Assembly (NCBI RefSeq): GCF_031585635.1
Contig: NZ_CP134195.1
Span: forward strand, 2,852,001 to 2,916,000
Length of the DNA: 64,000 nucleotides
Reading direction: 5' to 3'
From: Paraburkholderia sp. FT54
GTDB taxonomy: Bacteria > Pseudomonadota > Gammaproteobacteria > Burkholderiales > Burkholderiaceae
Shown one piece after another: positions 37,806-46,799 of this stretch (position 1 is the stretch's first letter; the number at the start of each line of letters is the position of its first letter). The position numbers were made by a program, and so were the translations under genes. The notes under the pieces were generated by a model. The model saw only the letters and a program-made list of their open reading frames with translations. It was not told the origin of the DNA and did no database searches.

Positions 37806-39569
37806 TTATAGATCTTCCGAACCCATGAGCATCTCGGTGATGCCCTTGCCGGCCTGAACCATCGGCCAGACGTTTTCGGTCGGATCGGTCTGGAAATCGA
37901 GAAACACCGTGCGATCTTTCAGGCGCAACGCTTCCTTGAGCGCCGGCTCGACGTCGGCCGTGCGTTCGATACGCATGCCGACGTGGCCGTATGCCTCGGC
38001 GAGCTTCACGAAATCCGGCAGCGCATCCATGTACGAATGCGAATAACGCTTGCTGTATTCGATCTGCTGCCACTGGCGCACCATGCCCAGATAGCGGTTG
38101 TTCAGCGAAATGATCTTCACAGGCGTGTCGTACTGCTTGCAGGTCGACAACTCCTGGATACACATCTGGATCGAGCCTTCGCCCGTGATGCACAGCACGT
38201 CGTCGTCCGGGTGCGCCATCTTCACGCCCATCGCCGCCGGCAGGCCGAAACCCATCGTGCCGAGGCCACCGGAGTTGATCCAGCGGCGCGGCTTGTTGAA
38301 GCGATAGAACTGCGCCGCCCACATCTGATGCTGGCCGACGTCGGAACACACGAAGGCATTGCCGTCGGTCAGCTCCCACGCCTTTTCCACCACGTACTGC
38401 GGCTTGATGATCTCGCTCTTGCGGTCGAACTTGAGGCAGTCTTTCGCGCGCCAGGCTTCGATGTCCTTCCACCAGTCGGCAAGCGCCGCGGTGTCCGGGC
38501 CATGCTCGGCCGTTTGCAACTGCTCGATCAGCTCCTTCAGCACTTCCTTCACGTCGCCGACGATCGGAATGTCGACCTTGACGCGCTTGGAGATGGAGGA
38601 AGGATCGATGTCGATATGGATGATCTTGCGCGGACGCGACGAGAAGTGCGCCGGGTCGCCGATCACGCGGTCGTCGAAACGCGCGCCGATCGCGATCAGC
38701 ACGTCGCAGTGCTGCATCGCCATGTTGGCTTCGTACGTGCCGTGCATGCCGAGCATGCCGAGGAATTTCTTGTCGCTCGCGCGGTAACCGCCCAGACCCA
38801 TCAACGTGTTGGTGATCGGATAGCCGAGCAGATCGGCGAACTGGTTCAGTTCACGCGAGGCGTCCGCGAGAATGATGCCGCCGCCGGTATAGATGTACGG
38901 CCGCTTGGCCGACAACAACAACGCCACGGCCTTGCGAATCTGGCCGGAGTGACCTTTCGTGACCGGGTTGTACGAGCGCAGCGAAACAGTCTTGAGCGGT
39001 TCGTACTGGCAGGGCGCTTTTGACACGTCTTTCGGAATGTCGATCAGCACCGGGCCGGGACGGCCGGTACGGGCGATATAGAACGCTTTCTTGACGGTGG
39101 CGGCGAGGTCGCGCACGTCCTTCACGAGGAAGTTGTGCTTCACGCAAGGACGCGTGATGCCGACCGTGTCGCACTCCTGGAACGCATCCTGGCCGATCGC
39201 GGCAGTCGGCACCTGGCCGCTGATCACCACCATCGGAATCGAATCCATGTAGGCGGTGGCGATGCCGGTCACCGCATTGGTGACGCCGGGGCCGGAAGTC
39301 ACGAGGCACACACCGACTTTGCCGGTGGAACGCGCATAGGCGTCGGCGGCGTGGACAGCGGCCTGCTCGTGGCGCACGAGGATATGCTGGAACTTGTCCT
39401 GCTTGTACAGCTCGTCGTAAATGTAGAGTACCGAGCCGCCGGGATAGCCCCATACAAACTCGACGTCTTCGTCGGCCAGTGCCTTCATGAGCACGGTGGC
39501 GCCGATAGAGTCAGCTTCGGGATGGGGTGTCGTATCCGACGTGGAGAATTCCGCGCTGGGCATATTCAT
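37806..39569 (-). CDS. ilvB: Acetolactate synthase large (catalytic) subunit
   Basis: 587 residues, three-domain thiamine diphosphate enzyme. Catalytic Glu in LVRHEQAAVHAADAYAR, central FAD-binding domain, and the ThDP/Mg2+ motif ITGEGSIQMCIQEL ... NNRYLGM. Condenses pyruvate to acetolactate. Start at 39569 (MNMPSAEF) has AAAGGTGA before it; ATG at 39563 is an alternative. First gene of the ilvB-ilvN-ilvC transcript. The symbol ilvI is also used for this protein. Confidence 0.96.
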   Translation of the reverse strand: MNMPSAEFSTSDTTPHPEADSIGATVLMKALADEDVEFVWGYPGGSVLYIYDELYKQDKFQHILVRHEQAAVHAADAYARSTGKVGVCLVTSGPGVTNAVTGIATAYMDSIPMVVISGQVPTAAIGQDAFQECDTVGITRPCVKHNFLVKDVRDLAATVKKAFYIARTGRPGPVLIDIPKDVSKAPCQYEPLKTVSLRSYNPVTKGHSGQIRKAVALLLSAKRPYIYTGGGIILADASRELNQFADLLGYPITNTLMGLGGYRASDKKFLGMLGMHGTYEANMAMQHCDVLIAIGARFDDRVIGDPAHFSSRPRKIIHIDIDPSSISKRVKVDIPIVGDVKEVLKELIEQLQTAEHGPDTAALADWWKDIEAWRAKDCLKFDRKSEIIKPQYVVEKAWELTDGNAFVCSDVGQHQMWAAQFYRFNKPRRWINSGGLGTMGFGLPAAMGVKMAHPDDDVLCITGEGSIQMCIQELSTCKQYDTPVKIISLNNRYLGMVRQWQQIEYSKRYSHSYMDALPDFVKLAEAYGHVGMRIERTADVEPALKEALRLKDRTVFLDFQTDPTENVWPMVQAGKGITEMLMGSEDL

Positions 39570-39920
39570 TAATTCACCTTTCGAAATTTCGGCAAAAATT
39601 TGATCGGGTGCTCTCTGCCGGGCTTGTGGCTCGGGTTCAAGCGGCGCGTCCAGTTGACAGGTGAGCTTCTTGGGCCACACCTCAATTGAGACAAGTCACT
39701 TATGTTGCGAACCAGCGACGATATCTGCAGACGCCCGCGCGGTCAAGCAAATCTTGCCGTGGCGCCATCGGCCAAATCTCAAAATTGACCGAAACCTTGT
39801 TATGGAGATGCAAGGTGAATCACGTTTCGCCCCAGCGGCGCAAAAGTTTGTTAGCATCCGCGAGTTTTACGACATTTTTCGACCGATTACGCGCACGCTC
39901 GCTGCGCCGACCCCCAACGG
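39570..39920. other. Divergent region between ilvB and the sigma factor gene
   Basis: 351 bp without a gene. It holds the ilv promoter (39718-39746) and about 140 bases of ilvB leader on minus. No leucine/valine-rich attenuator peptide with a proper start was found. The sigma-factor start at 39921 has no obvious ribosome-binding site. Confidence 0.4.
39718..39746 (-). promoter_or_regulatory. Candidate ilvBNC promoter
   Basis: Minus-strand TTGACC (39741-39746) and TATCGT (39718-39723) with 17-bp spacing, about 150 bp before ilvB. Confidence 0.6.
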
Positions 39921-40484
39921 ATGGCATCAGACAAGGAACTCGCCGATTTTCTGGCGGGCGTCGAAAGGCGCGCATTCAAGCAGACGGTCTACGCCGTGCG
40001 GGACGACGACGCCTCGCTGGATATCGTGCAGGACGCGATGATCAAGCTCGCCGAAAAATATGGCGACCGCCCGGCCGCCGAACTTCCGCTGCTGTTTCAG
40101 CGTATTCTGCAGAATGCGATGCACGACTATTTCCGTCGTGCCAAAGTGCGCAATACTTGGGTTAGTCTCTTCTCATCGCTTGGCAACGCCGACGACGACG
40201 AATTCGACCCCCTCGAAACCTTCGAGGCCCAGCAAGGCTCGGCGGGCTCCGAGAGCAACGAACAGAAACTCGAACGCGAACAGGTCCTGCAGTTGATCGA
40301 CGACGAGATCCAAAAGTTACCGGCACGTCAACGGGAGGCGTTTCTCATGCGTTATTGGGAAGATATGGATGTCGCCGAGACTGCCGCCGCTATGGGCTGC
40401 TCCGAAGGCAGTGTGAAAACGCACTGCTCGCGGGCCACCCACACGCTGGCGCAAGCGCTCAAGGCCAAAGGAATCACGCTATGA
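39921..40484 (+). CDS. ECF-type RNA polymerase sigma factor
   Basis: 187 residues. Region 2 (DDDASLDIVQDAMIKLAEKYGD ... QRILQNAMHDYFRR) and region 4 (LPARQREAFLMRYWEDM, then AAAMGCSEGSVKTHCSRA helix-turn-helix) are intact, with an acidic linker (NADDDEFDPLETFEAQQG). Its stop overlaps the start of a DUF3619 gene as ATGA; that small membrane protein is a candidate anti-sigma factor. Target promoters are unknown. There is no clear ribosome-binding site at ATG 39921. Confidence 0.9.
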   Translation: MASDKELADFLAGVERRAFKQTVYAVRDDDASLDIVQDAMIKLAEKYGDRPAAELPLLFQRILQNAMHDYFRRAKVRNTWVSLFSSLGNADDDEFDPLETFEAQQGSAGSESNEQKLEREQVLQLIDDEIQKLPARQREAFLMRYWEDMDVAETAAAMGCSEGSVKTHCSRATHTLAQALKAKGITL

Positions 40485-40909
40485 GCTCCCTCGAAACCAA
40501 AGAACTCGAGTTCGCCCGCCAGGTGCGCCGCGCGCTCGACGAAAACGCCGCCAGCATTCCGTCCGCCACCGTCGATCGACTCGCCGCGGCGCGCCGTGCC
40601 GCGCTCGCCCGCAAGAAGCCCGACACCGTGAGCGCGCCGGTGTTCGTGCCGGCTCTCGCCGGCGCGGGCATGGCAGCCGGCATGGCGCCGGTCGAACTGC
40701 CGCAGCGCCGCCGTTCGCCGCTGCGCCGCTTTGCACTCGCGTGGCCGCTCGTCGCGCTGGTCGTCAGCCTCGTGGGTATTGCGTACTGGGAAGACCAGCA
40801 ACGCACCGCCGAACTCGCCGATATCGATGCCGCGATGCTAAGCGACGATCTGCCGCTCAATGCCTATCTCGATCACGGTTTCAACGCGTACCTTTCACGC
40901 GCCCACTGA
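40481..40909 (+). CDS. DUF3619 family membrane protein (candidate anti-sigma factor)
   Basis: 142 residues. N-terminal cytoplasmic helices (LEFARQVRRALDENAASIP), Ala/Pro/Arg linker, one membrane helix (FALAWPLVALVVSLVGIAYW, about residues 85-105), and a short periplasmic tail LADIDAAMLSDDLPLNAYLD. One-pass topology, tight overlap with the sigma gene and the N-terminal helical segment are what anti-sigma factors show; binding to sigma is inference. Confidence 0.85.
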   Translation: MSSLETKELEFARQVRRALDENAASIPSATVDRLAAARRAALARKKPDTVSAPVFVPALAGAGMAAGMAPVELPQRRRSPLRRFALAWPLVALVVSLVGIAYWEDQQRTAELADIDAAMLSDDLPLNAYLDHGFNAYLSRAH

Positions 40910-40925
40910 GCGGGAGATTCTTCGG

Positions 40926-41684
40926 GTGAGTTACAAGCGCGGCCTGGCCGTTGTTTTCGGATGCACGATCGCGGCCCTGGTGTCGTTTGCCGCGACTTAT
41001 CCGCGCTTTTATCCGAGCCCGTCGCCCGTCAGCGCACCTGTCGCGGGCGGCAACGCCACCGCCAAGGCGCCGGCGCCCACGCTCGCCGTCGAATTGCCCA
41101 GCCTGCCCGGCAGCAAAAGCCCGATGGCATGGTCGCGCCTGACTTCCGCCGAGCGTATCGCGCTCGCGCCGTTCGAAGCCCAATGGGATTCCTTCAGCGA
41201 CGAACGCAAGCGCAAATGGCTCAAGATCGCGTCGCGTTACCCGAAGATGTCCGCTGATGCGCAAAAACGGCTGCATGAGCGCATGACTGAGTGGACCCAT
41301 ATGACGCCCGACCAGCGGCGCGTCGCGCGGGAAAACTACCAGGTGTCGAAGGAATTGCCGCGGGAAACCCGTCAGAACGCGTGGAAGGCCTATCAACAGT
41401 TGCCCGAAGAGCAGAAGGAACGGCTCGCCGCCAGCGAACGCAAGCGGCGGCCCAGCGTGGTCAGCGCGCCGCCGTCGGGGCGCAGTGAAATCAAGGGGCT
41501 CGATCGTCTGGTGAATGCGCGCGACCACGGCGCAAGCGGCGCTGCGGCGGTGAGCGCCGCCGCAGCCGCGTCGTTGCCGAGCCCGGTCGCCGCGCCGCCG
41601 ATTCCCGCCGCCGGCAGCTTCGTGCCCGCTACGCCGTTGCCGGTTTCGCCGGCGGAAGCGCCGTCGATTTTCAACGGCTCCTGA
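40926..41684 (+). CDS. DUF3106 domain protein, probably periplasmic
   Basis: 252 residues from a GTG start at 40926, preceded by GGGAGA. N-terminal hydrophobic segment GLAVVFGCTIAALVSFAAT acts as signal or anchor. The DUF3106 core (SAERIALAPFEAQWDSF, KRKWLKIASRYPKMSADAQK, MTPDQRRVARENYQ) is a charged helical repeat region with Trp and Pro spacing, then an Ala/Pro-rich tail. Reminiscent of periplasmic helical adaptor proteins; function unknown. 16 bp after DUF3619. Confidence 0.85.
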   Translation: MSYKRGLAVVFGCTIAALVSFAATYPRFYPSPSPVSAPVAGGNATAKAPAPTLAVELPSLPGSKSPMAWSRLTSAERIALAPFEAQWDSFSDERKRKWLKIASRYPKMSADAQKRLHERMTEWTHMTPDQRRVARENYQVSKELPRETRQNAWKAYQQLPEEQKERLAASERKRRPSVVSAPPSGRSEIKGLDRLVNARDHGASGAAAVSAAAAASLPSPVAAPPIPAAGSFVPATPLPVSPAEAPSIFNGS

Positions 41685-41697
41685 GCCCGGGCGCACC

Positions 41698-42213
41698 GTG
41701 TCCCAGCCGCTCACGACCCCGGCGTTGCCCACCGATACCAACGCACCCACCGTCCGGCGGCGCCTCGCGGCGCTGCTCTACGAAGCACTGATCCTGTTCG
41801 GCGTAGTGTTCATCGCCGGCTACCTGTTCAGCACGCTGACGCAGCAACGCAACGGCCTGACCCATCACAACCTGCTGGCAACATGGATCGGCCTCGTGGT
41901 CGGCGTGTATTTCGTCTGGTTCTGGACCCACAGCGGCCAGACCCTGCCGATGAAAACCTGGCGCCTGCGCGTCGTCGCCGCCGACGGCGCGCCGCTCTCC
42001 ACCGGTCGTGCAATCGCCCGCTACGTGCTCGCGTGGTTGTGGTTTTTGCCGCCGCTCGCGCTGCATCCGCTGCTCGGACTCAAGCTGCCGCAGACGCTGC
42101 TGATCGCCGGCATCTGGTTCGTGCTGTGGGCCGCCACCGGGCGTTTCGATCCGCAGCGTCGATTTCTGCACGACCGCCTCGCCGGCACACGGGTCATCAT
42201 CGTTTCGCGCTGA
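41698..42213 (+). CDS. RDD family membrane protein
   Basis: 171 residues, three to four membrane helices. RDD signature in RRRLAALLYEALILFGVVF (RDD motif here R-x3-A-x2-Y-E) and in GQTLPMKTWRLRVVAADG; C-terminal HDRLAGTRVI. Some RDD proteins move Na+ or modify membranes; the role here is unknown. The start is GTG at 41698 with a poor ribosome-binding site, 13 bp after DUF3106, so likely coupled. Confidence 0.85.
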   Translation: MSQPLTTPALPTDTNAPTVRRRLAALLYEALILFGVVFIAGYLFSTLTQQRNGLTHHNLLATWIGLVVGVYFVWFWTHSGQTLPMKTWRLRVVAADGAPLSTGRAIARYVLAWLWFLPPLALHPLLGLKLPQTLLIAGIWFVLWAATGRFDPQRRFLHDRLAGTRVIIVSR

Positions 42214-42575
42214 TCCGTCTCGAGTCGGCCGGTCGATGTTTCGCTTATCTGTTGGGCCGGGCCGTCATCACGCGGCGCGCGTCATGCCGACCGCGGCCGT
42301 GCCGACAGGACAATTATTGCGCTCTCCTGTCGGCTCGTTACCACACTACGCCGGTCGCGCCCGCGCTAACAGTCCATGAACTTCGCGCGCCCGTCGACCC
42401 ACCGCTACGCCGCGCGAGCCGCGCCCATGATGGCCGTCCATATTTCTGATCCCCCGCCTCTCCCGTCCACCGCCTCCCCTCCCGCGCCCAACAGTAATAA
42501 GAACTTCTCATGACTGTCACGGCACAGTCACGCACACTTGGCCCAATACGGGCACCGCAACTCGACGCGTGAGCC
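42214..42575. other. Intergenic region with two inverted repeats
   Basis: No gene is seen. GCCGACAGGA (42301-42310) pairs with TCCTGTCGGC (42325-42334) around a 14-base AT-rich loop, a hairpin without T-run that may end or process the RDD transcript. TGACTGT/ACAGTCA (42511-42530) is an operator-like inverted repeat 45 bp before the LpxH-like gene. Confidence 0.45.
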
Positions 42576-43517
42576 ATGGACCCCAAAACGTCCGCGACTT
42601 CCCTGTTCCGCCAGACCGGCCCGAGCGTCGACCCTGTCGCGTTCCGCCCGGAACCCAATCATAGTCACGGCTTGCCGTTGCCCGTGGCGCCACTGCCGCT
42701 CGACGGCAAAGGCGGTCAGCACGACGACGACCACGCCGAGCCGCACCGCTACCGCACCATCTGGCTCTCCGACATCCATCTCGGCTCGAGCGGCTGCCAG
42801 GCGCCCTATCTGCTCGACTTCCTGCGCCATAACGAGTCGGAATATCTGTACCTCGTCGGCGACATCATCGACGGCTGGCAGTTGAAGAAAGGCTGGTACT
42901 GGCCGCAGGCGCACAACGACGTCGTGCAGAAGGTGCTGCGCAAGGCGCGCAAAGGCACGCAAGTGATCTACGTGCCCGGCAATCACGACGAAGCCGCGCG
43001 CCAGTTCTGCGACCTCGCGTTCGGCGACATCCACGTGCGCGGCGAGGCGTTTCACACCACGCTCACCGGCAAGCGTCTGTGGATCGTGCACGGCGATCTG
43101 TTCGACGGCGTGATCCAGCACGCCAAGTGGCTCGCCTATCTCGGCGACACGCTCTACACCATGATCCTGATCCTGAACCGCTGGTTCAACCGGATCCGCA
43201 GCCGGCTCGGTTTTCCGTACTGGTCGCTGTCGCAGTACCTGAAGCATCAGGTGAAGAACGCGGTGAATTTCATCTCCTCGTTCGAACGCGTGATGACCGA
43301 CGAAGCGCGCCGGCGCGGCTGCGACGGCGTGGTGTGCGGGCACATCCACAAAGCAGAGATACGCGATATCGACGGCGTCCTGTATTGCAACGACGGCGAT
43401 TGGGTCGAAAGCCTGTCGGCACTCGTCGAGACGTATGAAGGCGAACTCAAGGTGATCTACTGGACCGTGATGCGCTCCCCGGAAGTGGGCGTGCAAAAGG
43501 CCCGGGCGACCGCGTAG
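42576..43517 (+). CDS. UDP-2,3-diacylglucosamine diphosphatase-like metallophosphoesterase
   Basis: 313 residues. All five calcineurin-type metal motifs are present: LSDIHLGSS, GDIIDGW, PGNHDE, VHGDLFDG and CGHIHKAEI. The helical insert between WLAYLGDTLY and SLSQYLKHQ is that of the LpxH/LpxH2-like group, which cleaves UDP-2,3-diacylglucosamine in lipid A synthesis. The N-terminal 55 residues are low-complexity (HDDDHAEPH). Gene neighbours are a glycosyltransferase and diacylglycerol kinase, fitting a lipid-modification role. It may be a paralogue rather than the main LpxH. Confidence 0.85.
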   Translation: MDPKTSATSLFRQTGPSVDPVAFRPEPNHSHGLPLPVAPLPLDGKGGQHDDDHAEPHRYRTIWLSDIHLGSSGCQAPYLLDFLRHNESEYLYLVGDIIDGWQLKKGWYWPQAHNDVVQKVLRKARKGTQVIYVPGNHDEAARQFCDLAFGDIHVRGEAFHTTLTGKRLWIVHGDLFDGVIQHAKWLAYLGDTLYTMILILNRWFNRIRSRLGFPYWSLSQYLKHQVKNAVNFISSFERVMTDEARRRGCDGVVCGHIHKAEIRDIDGVLYCNDGDWVESLSALVETYEGELKVIYWTVMRSPEVGVQKARATA

Positions 43518-43547
43518 TCCCTCTTAACTTCTATTGGGCCGAAACCG

Positions 43548-44579
43548 ATGAAGATCATGATCGTCACCGACGCATGGGAACCGCAGGTCAATGGCGTCGT
43601 GCGCACGCTGAAAAACACCACGCGCGAACTCAGCGCGCTCGGCCATCACGTCGATCTGCTGACGCCGCTCGAATTCAAAACGATCCCTTGCCCGACTTAT
43701 CCCGAGATCCGCCTCTCGCTGCTGCCGCGCCGCAAACTGCGCGAGCGTATCGACGCCTTCTCGCCCGACGCGTTGCACATCGCCACCGAAGGGCCGCTCG
43801 GCATGGCCGCCCGCGCTTACGCGATCCAGCACAAGCTGCCGTTCACGACCGCTTATCACACGCGTTTTCCGGAGTACGTGCAGGCGCGCTTCGGCATTCC
43901 GCTTGCCGCGACCTACAAGTTCCTGCACTGGTTTCACAAGCCGTCGTTGGCGGTGATGGCGCCCACGCCAGTCGTCAAGAGCGACCTCGAAAAATTCGGC
44001 TTCACCAACGTCGTGCTGTGGACGCGCGGCGTCGACCTGGACATCTTTCACCAGATGGACTCGAAGGTGCTCAACAGCGCACGGCCGATCTTTCTGTACG
44101 TGGGGCGCGTGGCGGTCGAGAAGAACGTCGAGGCATTTCTGAAGCTCGATCTGCCCGGCTCGAAGTGGGTCGCCGGTGAAGGTCCAGCGCTCGCCGAACT
44201 GAAGTCGCGCTATCCGCAAGCGAATTACCTGGGCGTGCTGACGCAGGCCGAACTGGCGAAGGTCTATGCGGCGGCGGACGTCTTCGTGTTCCCGAGCCGC
44301 ACCGACACGTTCGGGCTCGTGCTGCTCGAAGCGCTCGCCTGCGGCACGCCGGTCGCGGCGTATCCCGTCACCGGTCCGATCGATGTGCTCGGCGACGGCG
44401 GCGCGGGTGCGATGCACGAGGACCTGCGCGAAGCCTGTCTCGAAGCCTTGAAGATCGACCGCAACCATGCGCGCGCGTGGGCCGAACGCTTCTCGTGGGC
44501 GGCGGCCTCCGAGCAATTCGCCGCGCATCTGAAGCCGCTGCCGCGCGCTTCGTACCGAGAGGAAAGCGCCGCCGCGTGA
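43548..44579 (+). CDS. Glycosyltransferase family 4 (GT-B fold)
   Basis: 343 residues. N-terminal acceptor domain (MIVTDAWEPQVNGVVRTLKNT, TEGPLGMAARAYA, TTAYHTRFPEYVQARF) and C-terminal nucleotide-sugar domain (FLYVGRVAVEKNVEAFL, FPSRTDTFGLVLLEALACGTP, the E-x7-E type donor motif). Closest in pattern to lipid glycosyltransferases such as SqdX and the alpha-mannosyltransferases. 30 bp after the phosphoesterase; probably the same transcript. Sugar and lipid substrates are not known. Confidence 0.88.
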   Translation: MKIMIVTDAWEPQVNGVVRTLKNTTRELSALGHHVDLLTPLEFKTIPCPTYPEIRLSLLPRRKLRERIDAFSPDALHIATEGPLGMAARAYAIQHKLPFTTAYHTRFPEYVQARFGIPLAATYKFLHWFHKPSLAVMAPTPVVKSDLEKFGFTNVVLWTRGVDLDIFHQMDSKVLNSARPIFLYVGRVAVEKNVEAFLKLDLPGSKWVAGEGPALAELKSRYPQANYLGVLTQAELAKVYAAADVFVFPSRTDTFGLVLLEALACGTPVAAYPVTGPIDVLGDGGAGAMHEDLREACLEALKIDRNHARAWAERFSWAAASEQFAAHLKPLPRASYREESAAA

Positions 44580-44599
44580 CGCGGCGTGCCGAGTTGTCC

Positions 44600-45256
44600 A
44601 TGCGAACCAGATCATCCACCGTGGGGCGCGCGCCGAACGGCGCGCTGCGTGCCGTCGATGCCGACAATGACAACGACAACGCAAGCATCGAACCGTTCGA
44701 CGACGTCAGCGAGCCAGGCACGTCGAATCATGCAGATCACGCGCATGGTTTGAACGGCATGAACGGCGCAAGCGCTGCGCACGGTACGCAACAAAACGGC
44801 ACGCAACACGAGACGCAGAACGAACCCCTCAGTCCCGACGATCCACTCACGCCGCTGCCTTTCAATCCTTATAAAGGCAATCGCGGCCTCACGCGCGCCT
44901 GGCACGCGATGAAGAATTCGCTCGCCGGCTTTCGCGTCGCGATTCGCGAGGAAAGCGCGTTTCGCCAGGAACTCACGCTCGCCGCGATCCTGATTCCCTG
45001 CGGCGTGCTGGTGCCGGTCGAGCCGGTGTCGCGCGTGTTGCTGCTCGGCTCCGTGCTGCTCGTGCTGATCGTCGAGTTGCTGAATTCGAGCGTGGAAGCG
45101 GCCATCGACCGCATTTCGCTCGAACGCCACGAGCTCTCGCGCCGCGCGAAGGATCTCGGCAGCGCGGCCGTGATGGTCGCACTCGGCATGTGCCTGATGA
45201 CCTGGCTGCTGATCGTCGGGCCGCTTGTCGTGCATTGGATCAAGGCGTGGATGTGA
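44600..45256 (+). CDS. dgkA: Diacylglycerol kinase with long N-terminal extension
   Basis: 218 residues. The C-terminal 120 residues are a complete DgkA: EESAFRQELTLAAILIPCGV, VELLNSSVEAAIDRISLERHEL and RRAKDLGSAAVMVAL, with three helices. It phosphorylates diacylglycerol. Residues 1-100 are an unusual hydrophilic low-complexity extension rich in Asn, Asp, His and Gly (DADNDNDNAS, HAHGLNGMNG). The start at 44600 is chosen; a GTG at 44576 overlapping the preceding stop is possible. Confidence 0.9.
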   Translation: MRTRSSTVGRAPNGALRAVDADNDNDNASIEPFDDVSEPGTSNHADHAHGLNGMNGASAAHGTQQNGTQHETQNEPLSPDDPLTPLPFNPYKGNRGLTRAWHAMKNSLAGFRVAIREESAFRQELTLAAILIPCGVLVPVEPVSRVLLLGSVLLVLIVELLNSSVEAAIDRISLERHELSRRAKDLGSAAVMVALGMCLMTWLLIVGPLVVHWIKAWM

Positions 45257-45344
45257 AGTCACCTGTCAGCGCGTTTGAACGCGCTCGAGCCGCCGTCGAA
45301 CGGCGCGCGAAATCGCCTCGAGCAATGAAAACCCCGACTATCCG

Positions 45345-45372
45345 CTTGGTATAAGAACGCTCGGTTTATAAT
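45345..45372 (+). promoter_or_regulatory. Candidate promoter for the TetR gene
   Basis: Perfect TATAAT (45367-45372) with CTTGGT (45345-45350) 16 bp upstream, about 90 bp before the TetR start. Confidence 0.6.
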
Positions 45373-45462
45373 CGTCCGATACACCAACCGCGTCCGGGTG
45401 GATCACGCAAACTGCGGCACGCCGCCGTGTGCCCCAGCCCGGCGTAACCAGGGCCGGACGAC

Positions 45463-46188
45463 ATGGAAGCCAAACCTCCCCGCCGCACGCGCGAACGGAT
45501 TCTCGAACTGTCGTTGAAACTGTTCAACGAAATCGGCGAGCCGAACGTCACGACGACGACGATCGCCGAGGAAATGGAAATCAGTCCAGGCAACCTGTAC
45601 TACCACTTCCGCAACAAAGACGACATCATCAACAGCATCTTCAGCCAGTTCGAGCAGGAGATCGAAAAGCGTCTGCGCTTCCCCGAAGACCATCGCGCGA
45701 CCATCGACGAAATGTGGTCGTATCTGCAGTACATGGTCGATTTCACGTGGCGCTATCGTTTCCTGTATCGTGACCTGAACGATCTGCTGGCGCGCAATCG
45801 CACGCTCGAAACGCACTTCAAGCAGATCATCAGCCACAAGGTGCGTTTTGCGAGCCAGTTCTGCGAACAGCTCGTCGCCGACGGCGAAATGGTCGTCACG
45901 CCGGAAGAGCTGCATGTGATCGCCACCAACGTCGGCGTGATCGGCACGTATTGGCTCTCGTATCAGTTCGTGATGAACCCGCGCAAATACAACGAGCAGG
46001 AAGCGATGCGCGCGGAGCTGCATCAGGTGAGCGTGCAGATCGTATCGCTGATGGCGCCTTATCTGCGCGGCCGCTCGCGGCAGATTTTCGACGACCTCGT
46101 GTCGGGCAAGCTGCCCAAGCGCGAGTTTTACGACTACCTGCCGCCCAAGGAAGGCGCCGCGCCCCGCAACGAACCGAAGGACGTTTGA
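45463..46188 (+). CDS. TetR/AcrR family transcriptional regulator
   Basis: 241 residues. N-terminal HTH (RTRERILELSLKLFNEIG, VTTTTIAEEMEISPGNLYYHFRNKDDI) is a textbook TetR DNA-binding domain. The ligand domain carries many aromatic residues (YLQYMVDFTWRYRFLYRDLNDLL), as in a group seen with fatty-acid or stress genes. Its operator is not identified; the LOG-family gene follows after 2 bp and is likely co-transcribed. Confidence 0.92.
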   Translation: MEAKPPRRTRERILELSLKLFNEIGEPNVTTTTIAEEMEISPGNLYYHFRNKDDIINSIFSQFEQEIEKRLRFPEDHRATIDEMWSYLQYMVDFTWRYRFLYRDLNDLLARNRTLETHFKQIISHKVRFASQFCEQLVADGEMVVTPEELHVIATNVGVIGTYWLSYQFVMNPRKYNEQEAMRAELHQVSVQIVSLMAPYLRGRSRQIFDDLVSGKLPKREFYDYLPPKEGAAPRNEPKDV

Positions 46189-46190
46189 GC

Positions 46191-46775
46191 ATGAAGTCGG
46201 TGTGTGTGTATTGCGGCTCCTCCAACGGAGCCAGACCGTTGTATGCGGAAGCGGCGCGCGCCTTCGGCCGCGCGCTGGTGCAAGCCGATCTCGCGCTGGT
46301 CTACGGCGGCGGCAAGGTCGGCCTGATGGGCGTGATCGCCGATACGGTGATGGCCGAAGGCGGCCGCGCGATCGGCGTGATTCCCGAGCTGCTGGTCAAC
46401 AAGGAAGTCGGCCATAACGGCCTGACCGAACTGCATGTCGTGCCCGACATGCATCACCGCAAGAAGATGATGGCCGACCTGTCCGACGCGTTCGTCGCGA
46501 TGCCGGGCGGCGCGGGCACGCTCGAAGAACTGTTCGAGGTCTTCACGTGGGCGCAACTCGGCTACCACCAGAAAGCGGTGGCACTGCTGAATATCGACGG
46601 CTTCTATGATCCGCTGATCAACATGCTTCAGCACACGGTCGACGAAGGCTTCATGCGCCGGACCTATTTCGACATCCTGCAGATCGACGCCGATCCCGCC
46701 GGGTTGATCGGCAAGCTGCAACGCTACCAGCCGCCCGTCAGCGACAAGTGGGCGATCACGCGCGACGCGGTCTGA
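46191..46775 (+). CDS. LOG family protein (TIGR00730)
   Basis: 194 residues, Rossmann-like lysine decarboxylase-type fold. The active-site motif PGGAGTLEELFE and upstream VYGGGKVGLMG mark cytokinin-riboside 5'-monophosphate phosphoribohydrolases (LOG). They release free base from nucleotide monophosphates. Start ATG 46191 lies two bases after the TetR stop. Confidence 0.92.
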   Translation: MKSVCVYCGSSNGARPLYAEAARAFGRALVQADLALVYGGGKVGLMGVIADTVMAEGGRAIGVIPELLVNKEVGHNGLTELHVVPDMHHRKKMMADLSDAFVAMPGGAGTLEELFEVFTWAQLGYHQKAVALLNIDGFYDPLINMLQHTVDEGFMRRTYFDILQIDADPAGLIGKLQRYQPPVSDKWAITRDAV

Positions 46776-46799
46776 ATTTCCCCTAACGTTGAGGTTGCG

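Noticed and set aside
39570..39710. Attenuator leader peptide ahead of ilvB
   Set aside because: The only leader frame is in phase with ilvB and has no stop before it; no Leu/Val/Ile codon run with a ribosome-binding site was found.
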